Assembly (NCBI GenBank): GCA_030638845.1
Contig: DAOWDW010000054.1
Location: 1-5,897, forward strand
Length of the DNA: 5,897 bases
Source: Candidatus Peregrinibacteria bacterium
GTDB taxonomy: Bacteria; Patescibacteriota; Gracilibacteria; Peribacterales; Peribacteraceae
Direction: 5' to 3'
The notes beneath the pieces are model-generated. The model was not told where the DNA came from. It saw only the letters and a program-made list of their open reading frames with translations, and made no database searches. This document shows positions 4,840-5,897 of this stretch, piece by piece (position 1 is the stretch's first letter; every line of letters starts with the position of its first letter). A program made the position numbers and the translations under genes.

Positions 4840-5793
4840 CTATTTACACTCGACCGTATGCTCTGGCTCCTCCCCTGCCAAATACTGTTCTATTGATTCA
4901 AAACAATCTTCATACATATTCCTCATACTTTCTTCCGCATAAAATGCAATATGTGGAGTTGTAACAGCATTTGGATGATCTATTAAATCTTTATTCTCCT
5001 CAAAGTTTTTCTCGTGCTCCATAACATCTAAAAGCGCATAACGAACTTTTCCGCTTTTAAGCCCTTCTGCTAATGCAAAGCTTTCTATTAGTTCACCACG
5101 AGCTGTGTTAATTATAATAACCCCATCTTTCATTTGAGCTATAGATTCCGAATTTATCATATGACGTGTTGAATCTAGTGCAGGAACATGAAGCGTAACA
5201 ATATCACTCTGACTTAAAAGTTGCGAAAACTCTACGTATTGAACATTTAAAAGATCTTCTAATTCAGAGTTTGAGCATTTATCTACAGCAACAATCTTCA
5301 TTCCAAATCCATGAGCAATTTGTGCAACCTTCTTTCCTATTTTTCCAGTACCAATTATTCCTAAAGTTTTACCTCTAAGTGCAATACCTCTTAGTCCATC
5401 ATAATTAAATTCACCAGCCTCTACTCTGTCGTCTGCTTCTGCAACGTGGCGAACTGCAGAAAGAAGTAAGGCAAACACATGTTCTGCAATAACATGCGAT
5501 CCATAATCTGGTACATTACAAACTGTTATTCCTTTCTTTTTACACGCCTCTAAATCTATATGGTCGTACCCAACACTCCTCGCACATATCAATTTTAAAT
5601 TAGGAAGTTGATTAATAGTTTCTGCAGAAAACTTTGTATGTACAAAAAAGGATATGACTTCTGCGCTTTTACAAGCGGAAACAAGCTGTTCACCTTCTAG
5701 TACACCTTCGTAAATTTCTGCGTCTGGAAAGCGTTTTTTTACAGAAGCTAAATCTTCTGAATCAACATCTAGAAAAACAATGGAAGTAGGCAT
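4840..5793 (-). CDS. D-isomer-specific 2-hydroxyacid dehydrogenase (D-lactate dehydrogenase-like)
   Basis: A cytosolic NAD-dependent enzyme that interconverts a 2-oxoacid and a D-2-hydroxyacid; pyruvate to D-lactate is the likeliest reaction, which would reoxidise NADH in a fermenting cell. With the ATG at 5791-5793 it is 317 residues, normal for the family. Features in this numbering: an N-terminal substrate-domain half beginning 'MPTSIVFLDV'; 'SVGYDHID' (73-80); 'IAEHVFALLLSAVRH' (102-116); the Rossmann motif GTGKIG (148-153) with Asp171 at the end of strand 2, which favours NAD over NADP; and the catalytic triad Arg232 ('NTARGELIE'), Glu259 ('DVMEHE') and His281 ('TPHIAF'). The frame is open to an earlier ATG at 5827-5829 that would add 'MVGQRGKVYNPP'. 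I prefer the inner start because family proteins begin there and AAGGTG lies 12 nt upstream. Substrate specificity cannot be read from sequence. It is convergent with the membrane protein gene. Confidence 0.92.
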   Translation of the reverse strand: MPTSIVFLDVDSEDLASVKKRFPDAEIYEGVLEGEQLVSACKSAEVISFFVHTKFSAETINQLPNLKLICARSVGYDHIDLEACKKKGITVCNVPDYGSHVIAEHVFALLLSAVRHVAEADDRVEAGEFNYDGLRGIALRGKTLGIIGTGKIGKKVAQIAHGFGMKIVAVDKCSNSELEDLLNVQYVEFSQLLSQSDIVTLHVPALDSTRHMINSESIAQMKDGVIIINTARGELIESFALAEGLKSGKVRYALLDVMEHEKNFEENKDLIDHPNAVTTPHIAFYAEESMRNMYEDCFESIEQYLAGEEPEHTVECK

Positions 5794-5829
5794 GGGGGGA
5801 TTGTACACCTTACCTCTTTGCCCTACCAT

Positions 5830-5835
5830 ACCTCC
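5830..5835 (-). promoter_or_regulatory. Shine-Dalgarno-like GGAGGT touching the alternative dehydrogenase start
   Basis: On the minus strand GGAGGT directly abuts the ATG at 5827-5829, leaving no spacer. That is too close for normal initiation there, and 36 nt from the preferred ATG at 5791-5793. It is the best Shine-Dalgarno match before any gene here, so it leaves the start of the dehydrogenase open. The remaining sequence to 5897 is AT-rich, with a palindrome AAATTTTAAAATTT at 5880-5893, and holds no gene I can support. Confidence 0.3.
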
Positions 5836-5897
5836 GATGTCTTTTCATGTTCGTCGCCTTCAGGAAAAAAAAACTTCTAAAATTTTAAAATTTGAAA

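Noticed and set aside
1..5897. UGA recoded as glycine (code 25)
   Set aside because: All genes are full length under the standard code with no in-frame TGA in roughly 1,700 codons; a recoded genome would be expected to use it. Absence of TGA stops among six genes is too few to argue from.

Overview
The window looks like a low-GC bacterial chromosome segment. Its most likely source is a candidate-phyla-radiation (Patescibacteria/Parcubacteria-type) genome. This is inference from several traits: core genes standing outside their usual operons, start codons without clear Shine-Dalgarno sequences, short heptamer arrays in most intergenic gaps, and an oversized ribosomal protein L10. No 16S or other decisive marker is present. 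All six coding regions end in TAA or TAG and none contains an in-frame TGA. Translation therefore fits the standard code and argues against the UGA=Gly code of Gracilibacteria/SR1.

Layout: (1) 1-435 (+) is the 3' end of the trigger factor gene (tig). (2) 448-2337 (-) is a long RelA/SpoT-type (p)ppGpp enzyme, convergent with tig and 12 nt from it. Its synthetase domain is intact, but its hydrolase (HD) domain has lost key residues and it has no ACT domain. (3) 2338-2693 is the divergent gap: an extended -10 for rel, an ATCCGAA heptamer array with an inverted copy, a sigma70-type promoter, an L10 leader RNA and a strong intrinsic terminator just before rplJ. (4) 2694-3955 (+) is rplJ-rplL, encoding the L10 base and L7/L12 of the ribosomal stalk. 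L10 carries a tail of about 90 residues, Glu/Pro/Ala-rich, which contains an in-frame GC-rich palindromic block. (5) 3956-4112 holds an inverted heptamer array that may act as the operon end. (6) 4113-4742 (+) is a small polytopic membrane acyltransferase-like protein (HGSNAT_cat/DUF1624). (7) 4743-4839 is almost entirely two short tandem arrays. (8) 4840-5793 (-) is a D-2-hydroxyacid (D-lactate-like) dehydrogenase. (9) 5794-5897 is its upstream region.

Functionally, most of the window concerns protein synthesis and its control: nascent-chain folding (tig), the stringent response (rel), and the factor-binding stalk with its L10 autoregulatory leader (rplJL). The dehydrogenase suggests fermentative NADH reoxidation, and the membrane protein suggests acyl transfer at the cell envelope. 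I see no mobile element, CRISPR array, tRNA, rRNA or defence cassette, and no clearly new multi-gene system. The most unusual signals are the GC-rich palindrome inside rplJ, the degenerate HD domain of Rel, and the recurring 7- and 8-bp arrays at gene ends.
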